DNA from: an uncultured Shewanella sp. | GTDB taxonomy: Bacteria; Pseudomonadota; Gammaproteobacteria; Enterobacterales; Shewanellaceae | DNA length: 64,000 nucleotides | NCBI RefSeq assembly: GCF_947501225.1 | Contig: NZ_CANMUW010000012.1 | Span: 84,212-148,211 of the forward strand | Direction of reading: 5' to 3' | Shown: positions 54,201 to 63,882 of the stretch, in pieces | Position numbering within the stretch: the first letter of the stretch is position 1 | How the letters are laid out: each line of letters starts with the position of its first letter | Position numbers and translations under genes: made by a program | The notes under the pieces: generated by a model | Told to the model about the DNA's origin: nothing | Database searches by the model: none | Seen by the model: only the letters and a program-made list of their open reading frames with translations

Positions 54201-55385
54201 CTATACAGCTTGTCCGGCGGCGACCCCCGATGACCAGGCCCACTGAAAATTGAATCCCCCTAACCAGCCGCTAACGTCCATGACCTCACCGATGAAGTAG
54301 AGGCCGGATACAGATTTAGCCTCCATTGTTTTCGACGACAACTCGTCGGTATCGACACCGCCAAGTGTCACTTCTGCAGTTCGATAGCCTTCGGTGCCAT
54401 TCATCAGTACTTCCCAGGACTCCAGATCGACGGCCAACTGTTCAAGTTCACTATGGATCAACTGGTTCATCGCCTTATTGAGCAAGGACTCATCGAACAA
54501 GGCCTCGACCAGACGCTTAGGTAACCAATGGCTGAGCGTATTACGCAGGCTCTGCCTGGGATGATTGGCTAACACAAGCTCAATTGCGGCTCTGGCATCC
54601 ACACCCGGCAGTAAGTTGATACTGATGGTTTCTCCCGCCTTCCAGAAGTTGGAGATCTGCAAAATGGCCGGCCCGGATAACCCCCTGTGGGTAAACAGCA
54701 GCGCTTCACTGAACTGAGTGCCATCTTTGGCGGTGATGGTACTGGGAATAGCGATACCGGACAGAGATTCAAACTTCAGTTTTTGCTCACTATGCCAGGT
54801 AAAAGGTACCAGTCCGGCGTGTGTGGGCAACAGGTTTAAACCAAACTGCTCAGCAATATGGTAGCCATAGGGACTCGCACCAAGTTTAGGCATGGAGAGC
54901 CCCCCTGTGGCGACCACGAGCGAGTCACAGCTATAGTGCTCTTTATCTGTGATCAGTTCGAACTGCCCCTGCTCATTTTTACTGATCTCACGAATTTCGG
55001 TACGTAACTTTATCCCGGCCCCCGCCCACTCACATTCAGTCAGTAGCATGGTGACAATCTCTTTGGCCGAATCATTACAGAACAGCTGACCATGATCCCG
55101 CTCATGGTATTCGATTCCGTGACGCTCGACTAAGTCGATAAAGTCACTGCTTCGATACCTGGCCAGAGCCGATTTAACGAAGTGAGCGTTGTTACAGATA
55201 AAGTTATTTGGCTCGACTTTTTGGTTGGTGAAGTTACAGCGCCCGCCACCGCTGATCAAAATTTTACGCCCCGCCTGTTTGGCATTATCGAGTACCAATA
55301 CATCACGACCACGATAGCCAGCCGTTGCGGCACACATTAGACCCGCTGCACCGGCACCGATAATAATGACATCATGATGTTTCAC
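54201..55385 (-). CDS. HI0933-family flavoprotein (YhiN-like)
   Basis: 394 residues of the NAD(P)/FAD-dependent 'HI0933' family: dinucleotide-binding GAGAAGLMCAATAGYRGRDVLVLDN near 9-33, GRKILISGGGRCNFTN near 40-55, DSLVVATGGLSMPKLGASPYGY near 155 and the C-terminal LYFIGEVMDVSGWLGGFNFQWAWSSG. The biological role of these proteins is not known. GTG start at 55383-55385 with GGGAG seven bases upstream. Monocistronic, downstream of gpsA's terminator. Confidence 0.9.
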   Translation of the reverse strand: MKHHDVIIIGAGAAGLMCAATAGYRGRDVLVLDNAKQAGRKILISGGGRCNFTNQKVEPNNFICNNAHFVKSALARYRSSDFIDLVERHGIEYHERDHGQLFCNDSAKEIVTMLLTECEWAGAGIKLRTEIREISKNEQGQFELITDKEHYSCDSLVVATGGLSMPKLGASPYGYHIAEQFGLNLLPTHAGLVPFTWHSEQKLKFESLSGIAIPSTITAKDGTQFSEALLFTHRGLSGPAILQISNFWKAGETISINLLPGVDARAAIELVLANHPRQSLRNTLSHWLPKRLVEALFDESLLNKAMNQLIHSELEQLAVDLESWEVLMNGTEGYRTAEVTLGGVDTDELSSKTMEAKSVSGLYFIGEVMDVSGWLGGFNFQWAWSSGVAAGQAV

Positions 55386-55429
55386 TTACTCACTCCCAAA
55401 CGACAAGCGACCAAAAAATGGCCATAAAA

Positions 55430-55452
55430 AAGGGCGCTATTTTAGCACCCTT
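55430..55452 (-). terminator. Terminator after gpsA
   Basis: On the minus strand AAGGGTGCT pairs with AGCGCCCTT (one G-U) around an AAAAT loop and is followed by TTTTTTA. About 60 bp past the gpsA stop. Confidence 0.85.
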
Positions 55453-55514
55453 ATCTGTACATGGTATCTTTTTATCTCTGCAACGGCTCTATCTCACCGT
55501 CACTTGCGATACGC

Positions 55515-56531
55515 CTAACTGTCCGGGGTTTCAGACTTCTTATCTCGTCCTAACAGGGCTTTGGCCGCATCATGGGGAGTGCCCCCCTGATAGAGTACCT
55601 TGTAGACCTGCTCGGTGATAGGCATCTCAACACCGAGACGTTTAGCCAATGTGTAAACCTCTTTGGTATTACGGTAACCTTCGACAACCTGACCAATCTC
55701 CTGCTGCGCTGTATCAACATCGAGGCCCTGCCCCAATGCCAATCCAAAGCGGCGGTTGCGTGATTGGTTATCGGTACAGGTAAGCACGAGATCGCCGAGT
55801 CCGGCCATCCCCATAAAGGTAGCAGCTTGAGCACCGATCGCCTCACCCAAGCGGGTAAGTTCGACCAAGCCTCGAGTGATCAGAGCGGTTCGAGCATTAG
55901 CACCAAAGCCTATACCATCAGACATACCAGCACTGATCGCAATGACATTCTTAACCGCGCCACCCAGTTGTAGGCCGGTAAAATCATCATTGGCGTATAC
56001 ACGAAGACGCTTTGGGCTATGGAGCAGCTCGACCAGGTCTTTGGTAAAATTCACATCGGTGCCGGCTACTGAGATAGCAGTAGGCAAACCGGCTGCGAGT
56101 TCTTTCGCAAATGTTGGTCCGGATAAAACGGCAAGAGGGTACTGTTCCCCTAAGATATCCCGGGCAACCTCCTGGAGCAGACGACCGGTTTCAGGTTCTA
56201 GGCCCTTGGTCGCCCATACCACTCGTGCATCTTCACGCAGCAGTGGTGCAGCCTGTTTTAAAACCAGACCAAATACATGGCTTGGCACCACAACTAATAC
56301 GTTATTCGAAGCATTAAGTGCAGTAGCGAGATCGGCTTCTGGGATCAATAGATCAGGCAGCTCAATACCAGGTAAAAACTCTTCATTGGTGCGATCTTGC
56401 TTGAGCTGTTCGATATGTTCAGGCAGGTGCCCCCAAAGCAGGGTTTTATGTCCGTTACTGGCTAGAGAAATAGCAAGGGCGGTGCCATAAGACCCCGCCC
56501 CCAGTACCGTAATGTCGGCAGTGTTTTTCAT
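55515..56531 (-). CDS. gpsA: Glycerol-3-phosphate dehydrogenase [NAD(P)+]
   Basis: Makes sn-glycerol-3-phosphate from dihydroxyacetone phosphate for phospholipid synthesis. 338 residues: [22 protein letters not shown] (nucleotide site), the VVPSHVF and [11 protein letters not shown] blocks, [16 protein letters not shown] near 140, the catalytic-lysine region [25 protein letters not shown] near 190, and [20 protein letters not shown] near 255. I chose ATG at 56529-56531 as giving the usual length; the frame extends ten codons more. It follows secB, as in other gammaproteobacteria. Confidence 0.95.
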   Translation of the reverse strand: MKNTADITVLGAGSYGTALAISLASNGHKTLLWGHLPEHIEQLKQDRTNEEFLPGIELPDLLIPEADLATALNASNNVLVVVPSHVFGLVLKQAAPLLREDARVVWATKGLEPETGRLLQEVARDILGEQYPLAVLSGPTFAKELAAGLPTAISVAGTDVNFTKDLVELLHSPKRLRVYANDDFTGLQLGGAVKNVIAISAGMSDGIGFGANARTALITRGLVELTRLGEAIGAQAATFMGMAGLGDLVLTCTDNQSRNRRFGLALGQGLDVDTAQQEIGQVVEGYRNTKEVYTLAKRLGVEMPITEQVYKVLYQGGTPHDAAKALLGRDKKSETPDS

Positions 56532-56651
56532 ATAACTACTCATCACATATTGCTGTTTCATTCGAGCTTAGCACTCAAATGAAACAGCCGCTATCTGTGC
56601 AGCTGATTGAACGACTAAACAGATAACTTTGAATTGCTACTTAATGACCTA

Positions 56652-57140
56652 TTAAGCGCTTGCTTCTTCAGTTTGAGCAGCTTCTTCTGCACCAGCTTGA
56701 CGCTGATTAACATATTGAGCGAACAATGCATCGAAGTTAACCGGAGCCAGGTTAAGCTGTGGGAAAGTACCACGACCAACTAAGCTACCCACAGTTTCAC
56801 GAGCATATGGGAAAAGGATGTTAGGGCAGTATGCACCTAGAGAGTGAGCCAATTGCTGCTCTGTCAGACCGTGAATAGCGAAGATACCAGCTTGCTGAAC
56901 TTCACATAGGAATGCAGTTTCTTCACCGTTTTTAGCCGTTACTGTCAGAGACAATACAACTTCATATACGTTGTCAGCAAGTTTGGCGCTACGAGTATCA
57001 AGATCTAGTTTAACTTCCGGGTTCCACTCTTTCTGGAACACTGCAGGGCTGTTTGGCGTTTCGAAAGAGATATCTTTCGTGTAAACACGTTGAATGTTGA
57101 ACTGTGGTTCTTGTTGTTCGTTGTTTGCTACTTCAGCCAT
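56652..57140 (-). CDS. secB: SecB, protein-export chaperone
   Basis: Cytoplasmic chaperone that keeps preproteins unfolded and delivers them to SecA. The 162-residue product has the SecB core: [51 protein letters not shown] near 83-98, the [20 protein letters not shown] helix and [19 protein letters not shown]. The tail is Glu/Ala-rich, as usual. It is about 220 bp downstream of yibN and 120 bp upstream of gpsA; grxC, often between yibN and secB, is absent here. Confidence 0.97.
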   Translation of the reverse strand: MAEVANNEQQEPQFNIQRVYTKDISFETPNSPAVFQKEWNPEVKLDLDTRSAKLADNVYEVVLSLTVTAKNGEETAFLCEVQQAGIFAIHGLTEQQLAHSLGAYCPNILFPYARETVGSLVGRGTFPQLNLAPVNFDALFAQYVNQRQAGAEEAAQTEEASA

Positions 57141-57364
57141 AATTTCCTACCTATCCAAGTTATTGGGTTTCAAAATTGAAACCAATCTTTAGGGCTTTTG
57201 TTACTTGAGCCATATGCGCCCAGCCACCATCCCAGGTTTTGTTATTTCAATCTATAAGACATCTAAACGGTGTTATAACCAAACTATAAATGCCTTTTGT
57301 GATTTTTTAAGAGAAGACACTCTAATCAAAAATGTCTTCAAAAAGCAATATTCGGCGGTACTCG

Positions 57365-57799
57365 CTATCTCTTACTCTTAGATACCGGCAAATTATTTGA
57401 GTGCCAGTCACCCATACCACCTTTAAGGTTATGCACAGATTCGAAGCCTGCTTTAACCATCAGTTGTGCGGCTTGAGATGAAACCATTCCCGCGTTGCAT
57501 ACCATTATAATGGGACTGGCTTTAAACTTTTCAAGGGCCGAAAGTTGATTATTTTTAATTTCAGATAACGGAATGTTTATGGCATCGATGATATGACCTT
57601 TTTTGAACTCCGCTTTCTCCCTTACATCGATCACTTTAGCGTCTTGCTTGTTTATCAACAAAGTGGCTTGTTGATGATCAACGGTAGACACTTTCGAGAT
57701 ACTAGATTTGAAAACACTGACGATTAGTCCAACAAATAGACCAATCCAAGCTAAGCTCAACATAGGATTAGCTTTCAAAAATTCAATATATTCTTGCAT
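57365..57799 (-). CDS. yibN: Membrane-anchored rhodanese-like protein (YibN)
   Basis: 144 residues: an N-terminal transmembrane helix (MLSLAWIGLFVGLIVSVF) and a rhodanese domain from about 45 (DAKVIDVREKAEFKKGHIIDAINIPLSEI). The active-site Cys is in VCNAGMVSSQAA near residue 101, and GFESVHNLKGGMGDWHSNNLP closes the fold. E. coli YibN occupies the same position before secB. Its sulfur acceptor is unknown. Confidence 0.9.
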   Translation of the reverse strand: MQEYIEFLKANPMLSLAWIGLFVGLIVSVFKSSISKVSTVDHQQATLLINKQDAKVIDVREKAEFKKGHIIDAINIPLSEIKNNQLSALEKFKASPIIMVCNAGMVSSQAAQLMVKAGFESVHNLKGGMGDWHSNNLPVSKSKR

Positions 57800-58039
57800 G
57801 GTAAAATGCCTACTTCTGAGGGCTGAAACTAAATTTAGGGCACAGAGTATACCATCGCAGTAGTAGATTGCAGCAAGTTGTTAGTCCACAAAACACCCGA
57901 TAATGCGGGCAGGCATCAAGATCTCAAAAAAAACGCTTAGCACAATCGAGGTAAATTTCTTTTTCAGCTACGCCTTACGTAGTAATATTTAGCCAATTAA
58001 AATTTTGAACTTTATTTTTTTAAACTTAAAGGTACCACC

Positions 58040-59584
58040 ATGACGACACGCAAACGCCCCTTGGCACTGCTGATCCTCGATGGCTGGGGATATCGTGAAA
58101 ACACGGAAAAAAATGCCGTATTCCACGCTAAGACTCCAGTACTGGATCGACTAAATGCACAATACCCAAATAGCCTGATCTCCGGTTCAGGTATGGATGT
58201 AGGTTTACCCGATGGTCAGATGGGTAACTCTGAAGTAGGCCATATCAACATAGGCTCAGGTCGCATTGTTTATCAAGAACTTACCAGAATAAGCAAGGCT
58301 ATTGAAGACGGTGAATTTGACCAAAACCAGGCGTTTCTCGAATCCATCGATAAGGCAATAGCGAATCAAGGCGCTGTCCACATTATGGGACTTCTTTCCC
58401 CGGGTGGTGTACATAGTCATGAGAGCCATATTGAAGCCATGTGCCGCCTTGCTGTGGCACGCGGAGCCAAGCAGGTTTATCTACATGCTTTTCTGGATGG
58501 GCGCGATACACCTCCACGTAGTGCCAAGTCTAGTTTGGCCCATTTTGATGATCTGTTTACTACATTAGGGACAGGCCGCGTTGCTTCACTCATAGGTCGC
58601 TACTATGCAATGGACCGTGATAACCGCTGGGATCGGGTCTCTCAAGCTTATGAGCTGATCACCGAAGGCAAGTCACTACATCAATACCCGAATGCCGTAG
58701 ACGCGTTGGAAGCAGCTTATGCCCGCGATGAAAATGATGAGTTTGTCGGTAGCTCCTCTATCCTGGATGCTCAGGGAAACAGCGCTCAACTGGAAGATGG
58801 TGATGCACTGATCTTTATGAACTTCCGTGCAGACAGAGCCCGCCAAATAACCCGCAGTTTTGTTGATGCTGACTTTGATGGTTTCGAGCGTAAGGTCACA
58901 CCTAAAGCAAACTTTGTCATGCTCACCGAGTATGCGGCCGATATTAAAGCGGCTATCGCCTACCCTTCTACCGATCTGGTTAACACCTTAGGTGAAGTAC
59001 TTCAGGATAGAGATAAGACACAGCTCCGTATCTCTGAAACTGAAAAATACGCGCATGTGACCTTCTTCTTCAACGGCGGTAAAGAAGATCCGTTTAAAGG
59101 TGAAGATAGAATACTGATCCAATCGCCTAAAGTGGCAACCTATGACCTTCAACCAGAGATGAGCTCTACTGAGTTGACCGACAAGCTGGTTGAAGCAATT
59201 GAATCAACTAAATATGATGTCATCATCTGTAACTACCCTAATGGTGATATGGTTGGCCACACCGGCAGCTTTGAAGCGGCAGTTCAGGCCTGTGAAGCGG
59301 TAGATACCTGTATCGGCCGTGTTGTCGATGCCTTAGCAAAAGTCGATGGTGAATGCTTAATCACAGCCGATCACGGTAATGCCGAGCAGATGACCGATGA
59401 GCAAACGGGTCAGGCGCATACGGCTCATACCAGTGAACTGGTACCACTAATCTATGTGGGACGTGACGGCAGCATAGAAAAAGATGGACGATTGAGCGAT
59501 CTCGCTCCAACCATGTTAACCTTGATGGGAGAAGAGGTGCCGTCAGAGATGACAGGTCGCTCCATAATTAAACTCAAAGAGTAA
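58040..59584 (+). CDS. gpmI: 2,3-bisphosphoglycerate-independent phosphoglycerate mutase
   Basis: Glycolytic enzyme interconverting 3- and 2-phosphoglycerate, dependent on Mn2+. The 514-residue product has the phosphoserine nucleophile in [17 protein letters not shown] near residue 63, [12 protein letters not shown] near 150, [14 protein letters not shown] near 260, and the metal-binding ADHGNAEQM and [11 protein letters not shown] near 445-465. ATG has AAAGGTACCACC upstream. It opens the operon with envC (10 bp later), ctp and yibQ, the same order as in other gammaproteobacteria. Confidence 0.97.
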   Translation: MTTRKRPLALLILDGWGYRENTEKNAVFHAKTPVLDRLNAQYPNSLISGSGMDVGLPDGQMGNSEVGHINIGSGRIVYQELTRISKAIEDGEFDQNQAFLESIDKAIANQGAVHIMGLLSPGGVHSHESHIEAMCRLAVARGAKQVYLHAFLDGRDTPPRSAKSSLAHFDDLFTTLGTGRVASLIGRYYAMDRDNRWDRVSQAYELITEGKSLHQYPNAVDALEAAYARDENDEFVGSSSILDAQGNSAQLEDGDALIFMNFRADRARQITRSFVDADFDGFERKVTPKANFVMLTEYAADIKAAIAYPSTDLVNTLGEVLQDRDKTQLRISETEKYAHVTFFFNGGKEDPFKGEDRILIQSPKVATYDLQPEMSSTELTDKLVEAIESTKYDVIICNYPNGDMVGHTGSFEAAVQACEAVDTCIGRVVDALAKVDGECLITADHGNAEQMTDEQTGQAHTAHTSELVPLIYVGRDGSIEKDGRLSDLAPTMLTLMGEEVPSEMTGRSIIKLKE

Positions 59585-59594
59585 CTCTTAACTA

Positions 59595-60728
59595 GTGAAT
59601 ATTCGCTTTTTTATTAAAGCCAGCATTACTGCTGGCTTTATCATGCTTTCATCGAACGTTCAGGCATCTGATCTGCAGCAACGTCAATCCGATCTGAAAT
59701 CACTCCAATCTCAGATCAGCAAACAACAATCTGCACTTAAAGACACCAATAAGCAACGTGAGAAACTCATTTCTCTGCTGAAGCAAGATGAAAAAGCGAT
59801 AGCCTCTGCGGCCAAAAAAGTTAATCAAACCAAACTCGCTTTAGCCAAAACAGATAAGAAGTTAACCGAGTTAAAGCAGCGCCAGGACGAGCTGAACACC
59901 CTCAAACAGACTCAGCAAGAAACGCTTTCAAACCAGCTTGCCAGTGCTTACTTAGCCGGCAATCACGATTACAGTAAGATGCTGTTAAATCAACAGAGCC
60001 CTGCAACCATTGAACGTCTGCTCGCCTATTATCAATACCTGAACAATGCTCGTATGGAGTCTATCAACGAGCTTCAACAAACGATGTCAGAGCTCGATGA
60101 GATACAAGAGAAGCAGGTGATAGAGAGGAGTGAACTGAATAAGCTCATCCTTACACAACAACAGCACTCTAAACGACTCAACCTCGAACAGGTTCAACGA
60201 CAGAATACACTCACCCAGTTACAGAGAACCGTCAACAGCCGGGGCGCTAAGCTTGAGCAGTTACAAATTGAAGAGGCTAGCCTTAAGCGAATCGTCGAGC
60301 AAGCCATCTTAGCCAATAACAGCAGCCCCAGCATGGAGGGCTTAAAGAGCAGAAACAAACTCAAGTGGCCGACCAAGGGCCGTATCAGGTTCGGCTTTGG
60401 TAGCAGACGCTCAGGTCAGGTAAAATGGAAAGGAGTGACTCTTGCCGCCCCCGAAGGGCAACAAGTGTCAGCCATCGCTCCGGGAAAAGTCATTTATGCC
60501 GACTGGTTAAGGGGTTTCGGCATGGTGTTAGTTGTCGACCACGGCAAAGGATACATGAGCTTATATGGCCACGCTCAAACCCTTTTGAAGAATGCGGGAG
60601 ATACTGTGAACAAGGGTGAAACCATCGCACTCGTCGGACGTTCGGGTGGACAGACCGAGGCTGGCCTATACTTTGAAGTAAGGCATAAAGGGCAAGCGGT
60701 CGATCCTGCGAGATATTGCAAACGCTAG
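59595..60728 (+). CDS. envC: EnvC, murein hydrolase activator
   Basis: Periplasmic activator of the AmiA/AmiB amidases at the division site. 377 residues: signal peptide (FIKASITAGFIMLSSNVQA), a long coiled coil at about 25-235 rich in Gln, Leu, Lys and Glu, and a C-terminal degenerate LytM domain (FGFGSRRSGQVKWKGVTLAAPEGQQ, IYADWLRGFGMVLVVDHGKGYMSLYGHAQ, GLYFEVRHKGQAVDPARYC) that lacks the full zinc ligand set, as usual for EnvC. GTG start at 59595-59597. Ten base pairs after gpmI. Confidence 0.94.
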   Translation: MNIRFFIKASITAGFIMLSSNVQASDLQQRQSDLKSLQSQISKQQSALKDTNKQREKLISLLKQDEKAIASAAKKVNQTKLALAKTDKKLTELKQRQDELNTLKQTQQETLSNQLASAYLAGNHDYSKMLLNQQSPATIERLLAYYQYLNNARMESINELQQTMSELDEIQEKQVIERSELNKLILTQQQHSKRLNLEQVQRQNTLTQLQRTVNSRGAKLEQLQIEEASLKRIVEQAILANNSSPSMEGLKSRNKLKWPTKGRIRFGFGSRRSGQVKWKGVTLAAPEGQQVSAIAPGKVIYADWLRGFGMVLVVDHGKGYMSLYGHAQTLLKNAGDTVNKGETIALVGRSGGQTEAGLYFEVRHKGQAVDPARYCKR

Positions 60729-60761
60729 GAGTGACATAAGCCCTTAAAAACAGGGGCCGCC

Positions 60762-61967
60762 ATGTCACAGATTATTCGTTACGTCACCTGCATCATCTTA
60801 GGCTTAGCACTAGGCTTATCGGTAACTTTATCCGGTCAGGAGAATGCTGAGCAATACCATCACCGCCTCAGTTACCCCATGTTACTCGATGTCATCGACA
60901 CCATAGAAACCTATTATGTGAAAGAGGTGACACAAGGTGAGTTAATTTCTGCTGCCTTAGATGGAATTTTTAACAAACTTGACCCCTATTCAAACTTCTT
61001 AAACCAACAGGAATTTTCAAATATCAGGGATGCAAATAAGGGAGAGTATTTCGGATTTGGTATCGAGATAGCAGCAGAAGATGGCAAGATAACCATAATA
61101 ACCCCCTTTCCCCGCTCACCAGCCGAGCAAGCAGGGATAAGAGCCGGAGACCAAATAGTAAAACTGAACGATAAAGCGGTTGACCCTAGTCAGCTCGATA
61201 CACTACTCAAAGAGATAAAGCATCATAGCCAAAATAATCTATCGATAAATCTGGCACTCACCCACTCCAACATGAACTCGGTGTATGAAGTTACACTCGT
61301 CCCCAGCATCATTTCGGTACAGTCTGTTACGGCTAACCTATACGAAGAGAAGATAGGCTATATCAGGTTAGCCAGCTTTCAAGATAACTCTACCGAAGAG
61401 ATGATCAAACAGTTGACGCAATGGCAATCCATAGGCCTTGAAGGGCTCATACTCGACCTGAGGAATAACCCCGGAGGCTTGCTTGATCAGGCGATTAAGA
61501 TTGCCGATATGTTTCTTGCCAAAGGCCGGATAGTCTCTACCGAAGGCAGATTTTTTGATGCGAATTCTGATTACTTTGCCTCACCTCAAAGCATGCTTTC
61601 ATCAGTTCCCATGATAGTACTGATAAACAAAGGGTCGGCTTCCGCCTCTGAGGTTCTCGCTGCCGCATTGCAGGAAAATGGCAGAGCCACACTGATTGGC
61701 GAAACCAGCTTCGGTAAAGGAACTGTCCAAAGCCTTATCCCCACCCTAATAGAGGGGAATGCTATTAAGCTCACAATAGCTAAGTACACAACCCCAAAAG
61801 GGCACGATATCAATAGCAAAGGCGTTGAGCCGGACATAAAACTTAACCCTGAAGCTGTCACAATCGGTGAAAGTATGCCTATAATCGATAAAAATTCGAT
61901 TCATGGGGACATTGATAGAGATTATATTCTGGACTCTGCAATCACATGGATTAAAACTAAAACATAA
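60762..61967 (+). CDS. S41 carboxyl-terminal processing peptidase (CtpA)
   Basis: Periplasmic serine protease with PDZ domain, 401 residues. N-terminal signal (YVTCIILGLALGLSVTLS), the LDGIFNKLDPYSNFLNQQEF entry to the protease, a PDZ domain (YFGFGIEIAAEDGKITIITPFPRSPAEQAGIRAGDQI near 95-131), and the catalytic Ser in NKGSASASEVLAAALQENGRATLIGETSFGKGTVQ near 290-320 with Lys. It may process envelope proteins. It follows envC by 33 bp and precedes yibQ by 32 bp, in the same operon. Confidence 0.93.
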   Translation: MSQIIRYVTCIILGLALGLSVTLSGQENAEQYHHRLSYPMLLDVIDTIETYYVKEVTQGELISAALDGIFNKLDPYSNFLNQQEFSNIRDANKGEYFGFGIEIAAEDGKITIITPFPRSPAEQAGIRAGDQIVKLNDKAVDPSQLDTLLKEIKHHSQNNLSINLALTHSNMNSVYEVTLVPSIISVQSVTANLYEEKIGYIRLASFQDNSTEEMIKQLTQWQSIGLEGLILDLRNNPGGLLDQAIKIADMFLAKGRIVSTEGRFFDANSDYFASPQSMLSSVPMIVLINKGSASASEVLAAALQENGRATLIGETSFGKGTVQSLIPTLIEGNAIKLTIAKYTTPKGHDINSKGVEPDIKLNPEAVTIGESMPIIDKNSIHGDIDRDYILDSAITWIKTKT

Positions 61968-61999
61968 GTACCAGCAAGGTATAAAAGATAATAACTATA

Positions 62000-62761
62000 G
62001 TGCGCTCTCTTTTAATTGTATTTATTGCATTTTTTTCGGTTGGTTATGTAGAAGCTTCACAAGTTGCGATCATCATTGACGATATTGGTTATCGTCAATC
62101 GGATGAAGCTGTGTTGTCTTTACCAAATAATGTCACCCTATCGGTTCTCCCTCACACCCCTCTGGGTACTGAAGTCGCTAAGACTGCCCACGATAAGGGG
62201 TATGAGATCATGCTACACCTTCCCATGCAGGCACTTAATGGCAAGCTACTTGGCCCGGGTGGGCTCACCAATACCATGGATGAATCTGAGCTAAAAGCGA
62301 CATTAGCTCGCGCACTGGATAATGTTCCCTACGCAAAGGGAGCGAACAACCATATGGGTAGCCTGCTAACCCAACTGGATGAACCTATGCAGTGGGTCAT
62401 GGAGAGTTTGAAACAGAGAGAACTATATTTTGTCGATAGCATGACCACCCGCTTTACTAAAGCCAGCGGGAAGGCGGAACTACTGGGGATCCCCTTACTT
62501 AGACGACAGGTATTTCTAGATAATGACATATCAGACTCTGGGCTCGAAGCCAGTTTTAAGCGCCTCATGTCACTGGCACATAAACAGGGCCAGGTAGTCG
62601 TCATTGCTCACCCGTATCCGGAGACCATCAAGTTCTTAAACGAAAACCTGCCCAGGCTTGAGAAGGCAGGGATAGAGCTGGTAAAAACCTCTTATCTATT
62701 ACCTTATAATCTGGCCAATAAAGAGAAGAAAGGCGGAGCTGCAAGTGTCCGCCTGAGGTAG
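62000..62761 (+). CDS. yibQ: Divergent polysaccharide deacetylase family protein (YibQ)
   Basis: 253-residue secreted protein with signal peptide (LLIVFIAFFSVGYVEA). The divergent polysaccharide deacetylase fold is visible in IIIDDIGYRQSDEAVLSLPNNVTLSVLPHTP and the later GYEIMLHLPMQALNGK, GANNHMGSLLTQ near 114 (metal His), LYFVDSMTTRF and VIAHPYPETI near 198. GTG start at 62000-62002. Last gene of the gpmI operon, convergent with nsrR. Whether it acts on peptidoglycan or another glycan is not known. Confidence 0.93.
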   Translation: MRSLLIVFIAFFSVGYVEASQVAIIIDDIGYRQSDEAVLSLPNNVTLSVLPHTPLGTEVAKTAHDKGYEIMLHLPMQALNGKLLGPGGLTNTMDESELKATLARALDNVPYAKGANNHMGSLLTQLDEPMQWVMESLKQRELYFVDSMTTRFTKASGKAELLGIPLLRRQVFLDNDISDSGLEASFKRLMSLAHKQGQVVVIAHPYPETIKFLNENLPRLEKAGIELVKTSYLLPYNLANKEKKGGAASVRLR

Positions 62762-62812
62762 GTTAGCAAATAGACACGGCTAACCCACTGACAGGTTTAG
62801 AATGGCTAAGGC

Positions 62813-63268
62813 TTAAGCTATCTGCAAAACCGGGATTGAGAGTTCAGGTAGTAACTGTTTTAGCTCATCCCTGTTACTCACGATATCTTCCAGGGTATAG
62901 GCATCGATTACGGCTAAGTAGGCCGCGACAGCATCGGCAAGCACACCTTTAAGCTGACAAGACGGAGTGAAGCGACAATAAGGCTTACTACAATCGATAG
63001 GCGCGAGTGAGTTCTCTAAAACACGCACTAGCTTGCCAATATTGATATCTTTAGGAGACATGCCCAAACGGAAGCCACCACTCTTACCACGGATAGTCTC
63101 AAGATAGCCAAGCTTTCCAAGGTGGTGAACGATCTTAGAAACATGGTTAGGCGACAACTCAAAGACTTCGGTGATCTCAGAGATGCGGAACAGCTCCTCT
63201 CTATCAGGCTGAATAGCAAGGTACATTAAGGTACGAATACCAAAGTCCGTATAACGAGTTAACTGCAT
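62813..63268 (-). CDS. nsrR: NsrR, nitric-oxide-sensing Rrf2 regulator
   Basis: 151-residue Rrf2-family repressor with an [Fe-S] cluster that NO destroys. The N-terminus LTRYTDFGIRTLMYLAIQP and the DNA-binding ISEITEVFELSPNHVSKIVHHLGKLGYLETIRGKSGGFRLG match NsrR. The ligand cysteines are in the typical C-x4-C-x5-C spacing (CSKPYCRFTPSC near 92-103). It follows ykgJ by 22 bp and they are co-transcribed; a large palindrome lies upstream of that pair. It would control NO detoxification genes located elsewhere. Confidence 0.92.
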   Translation of the reverse strand: MQLTRYTDFGIRTLMYLAIQPDREELFRISEITEVFELSPNHVSKIVHHLGKLGYLETIRGKSGGFRLGMSPKDINIGKLVRVLENSLAPIDCSKPYCRFTPSCQLKGVLADAVAAYLAVIDAYTLEDIVSNRDELKQLLPELSIPVLQIA

Positions 63269-63290
63269 GGTTCACCTACTCATAATTCAT

Positions 63291-63542
63291 TTAGCTGGTT
63301 TGTGACTCTAAAAAAGCGATAAGCCTGAGCGCTTCATTATTGCTACTGCCACAGACATCATAAGTAGCTGAAAAAGAGCTACATACATCCGGACGTTCCT
63401 TGCTGCCAAAGATTTTACATAAATTGTCTTCCGATAACTGTACACAACGCTCACCTGCGGCTTTTCCATCAGGCATGCCCGGAATGGGGCTGGTTATTGA
63501 TGGGGCGATACAGCACGCTCCACAGCCTAGACGACAATCCAT
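63291..63542 (-). CDS. YkgJ-family cysteine cluster protein
   Basis: 83 residues of the YkgJ/zinc-iron-chelating family: CRLGCGACC near the N-terminus, a middle GKAAGERCVQL, then CKIFGSKERPDVCSSF and a VCGSSNNEA end. The eight or nine cysteines likely bind an Fe-S cluster or zinc. Short variants like this one occur in Shewanella and Vibrio. It is the first gene before nsrR, so it may be regulated by NO or iron status. ATG at 63540-63542; a perfect 31-bp palindrome starts 9 bp upstream. Confidence 0.85.
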   Translation of the reverse strand: MDCRLGCGACCIAPSITSPIPGMPDGKAAGERCVQLSEDNLCKIFGSKERPDVCSSFSATYDVCGSSNNEALRLIAFLESQTS

Positions 63543-63551
63543 AAAATCACT

Positions 63552-63582
63552 CCTATAAAAGAGTATTATACTCTTTTATAGG
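63552..63582. promoter_or_regulatory. Perfect 31-bp palindrome upstream of ykgJ-nsrR
   Basis: Fifteen-base arms (CCTATAAAAGAGTAT and its complement) flank one central T. The inner part AAGAGTATTATACTCTT resembles the NsrR half-site pattern AAGATGYATTT, but with shorter spacing. It lies at the promoter of the ykgJ-nsrR operon, so autoregulation by NsrR or another dimeric regulator is possible; it is not followed by a T run. Confidence 0.65.
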
Positions 63583-63793
63583 TACGAAACTAGAAGCAAA
63601 CAGAAGAAGCTTATTTAAACATCATAAAACAATGAATTAGAATAAGAAAAATCACAAAAAATATTGTTTACGAAGTGAACAACACAACTAAACCTACCAA
63701 GCGCAGGGATGCGCTGATGCCACCTGGACCATAGGTGATTGAGAGAGACAGCTCTGCTTGTAGCTTTTCATTTCATAAAATCCAGATACGAAA

Positions 63794-63833
63794 AAGCCCT
63801 GGCACTCTCTATTCATAAGAAGTGCTAGGGCTT
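63794..63833 (-). terminator. Second terminator-like hairpin after the tRNA
   Basis: AAGCCCTGGCACT and AGTGCTAGGGCTT pair with one mismatch; the minus strand continues with TTTTTCG. Confidence 0.65.
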
Positions 63834-63843
63834 GATAACGAAA

Positions 63844-63871
63844 AAAGCCTCTACATTACTGTAGAGGCTTT
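63844..63871 (-). terminator. Terminator after the tRNA-Asp-like gene
   Basis: AAAGCCTCTACA / TGTAGAGGCTTT with a four-base loop, perfect 12-bp stem, then a T run on the minus strand; 12 bp downstream of the tRNA CCA. Confidence 0.92.
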
Positions 63872-63882
63872 CGTCTTTGTGT

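Larger units (their letters stand above)
63583..63882. other. 300-bp non-coding stretch before the tRNA gene
   Basis: No gene is seen. It contains AGCGCAGGGATGCGCT (63700-63715), a hairpin with ATCCC centre; a CACCT...AGGTG stem around GGACCAT at 63721-63737; a truncated copy of the tRNA leader at 63751-63781; and two terminators at 63794-63833 and 63844-63871. Confidence 0.7.

Noticed and set aside
55418-55618. Plus-strand ORF across the gpsA terminator
   Set aside because: It runs antisense into gpsA through a terminator and resembles no protein.
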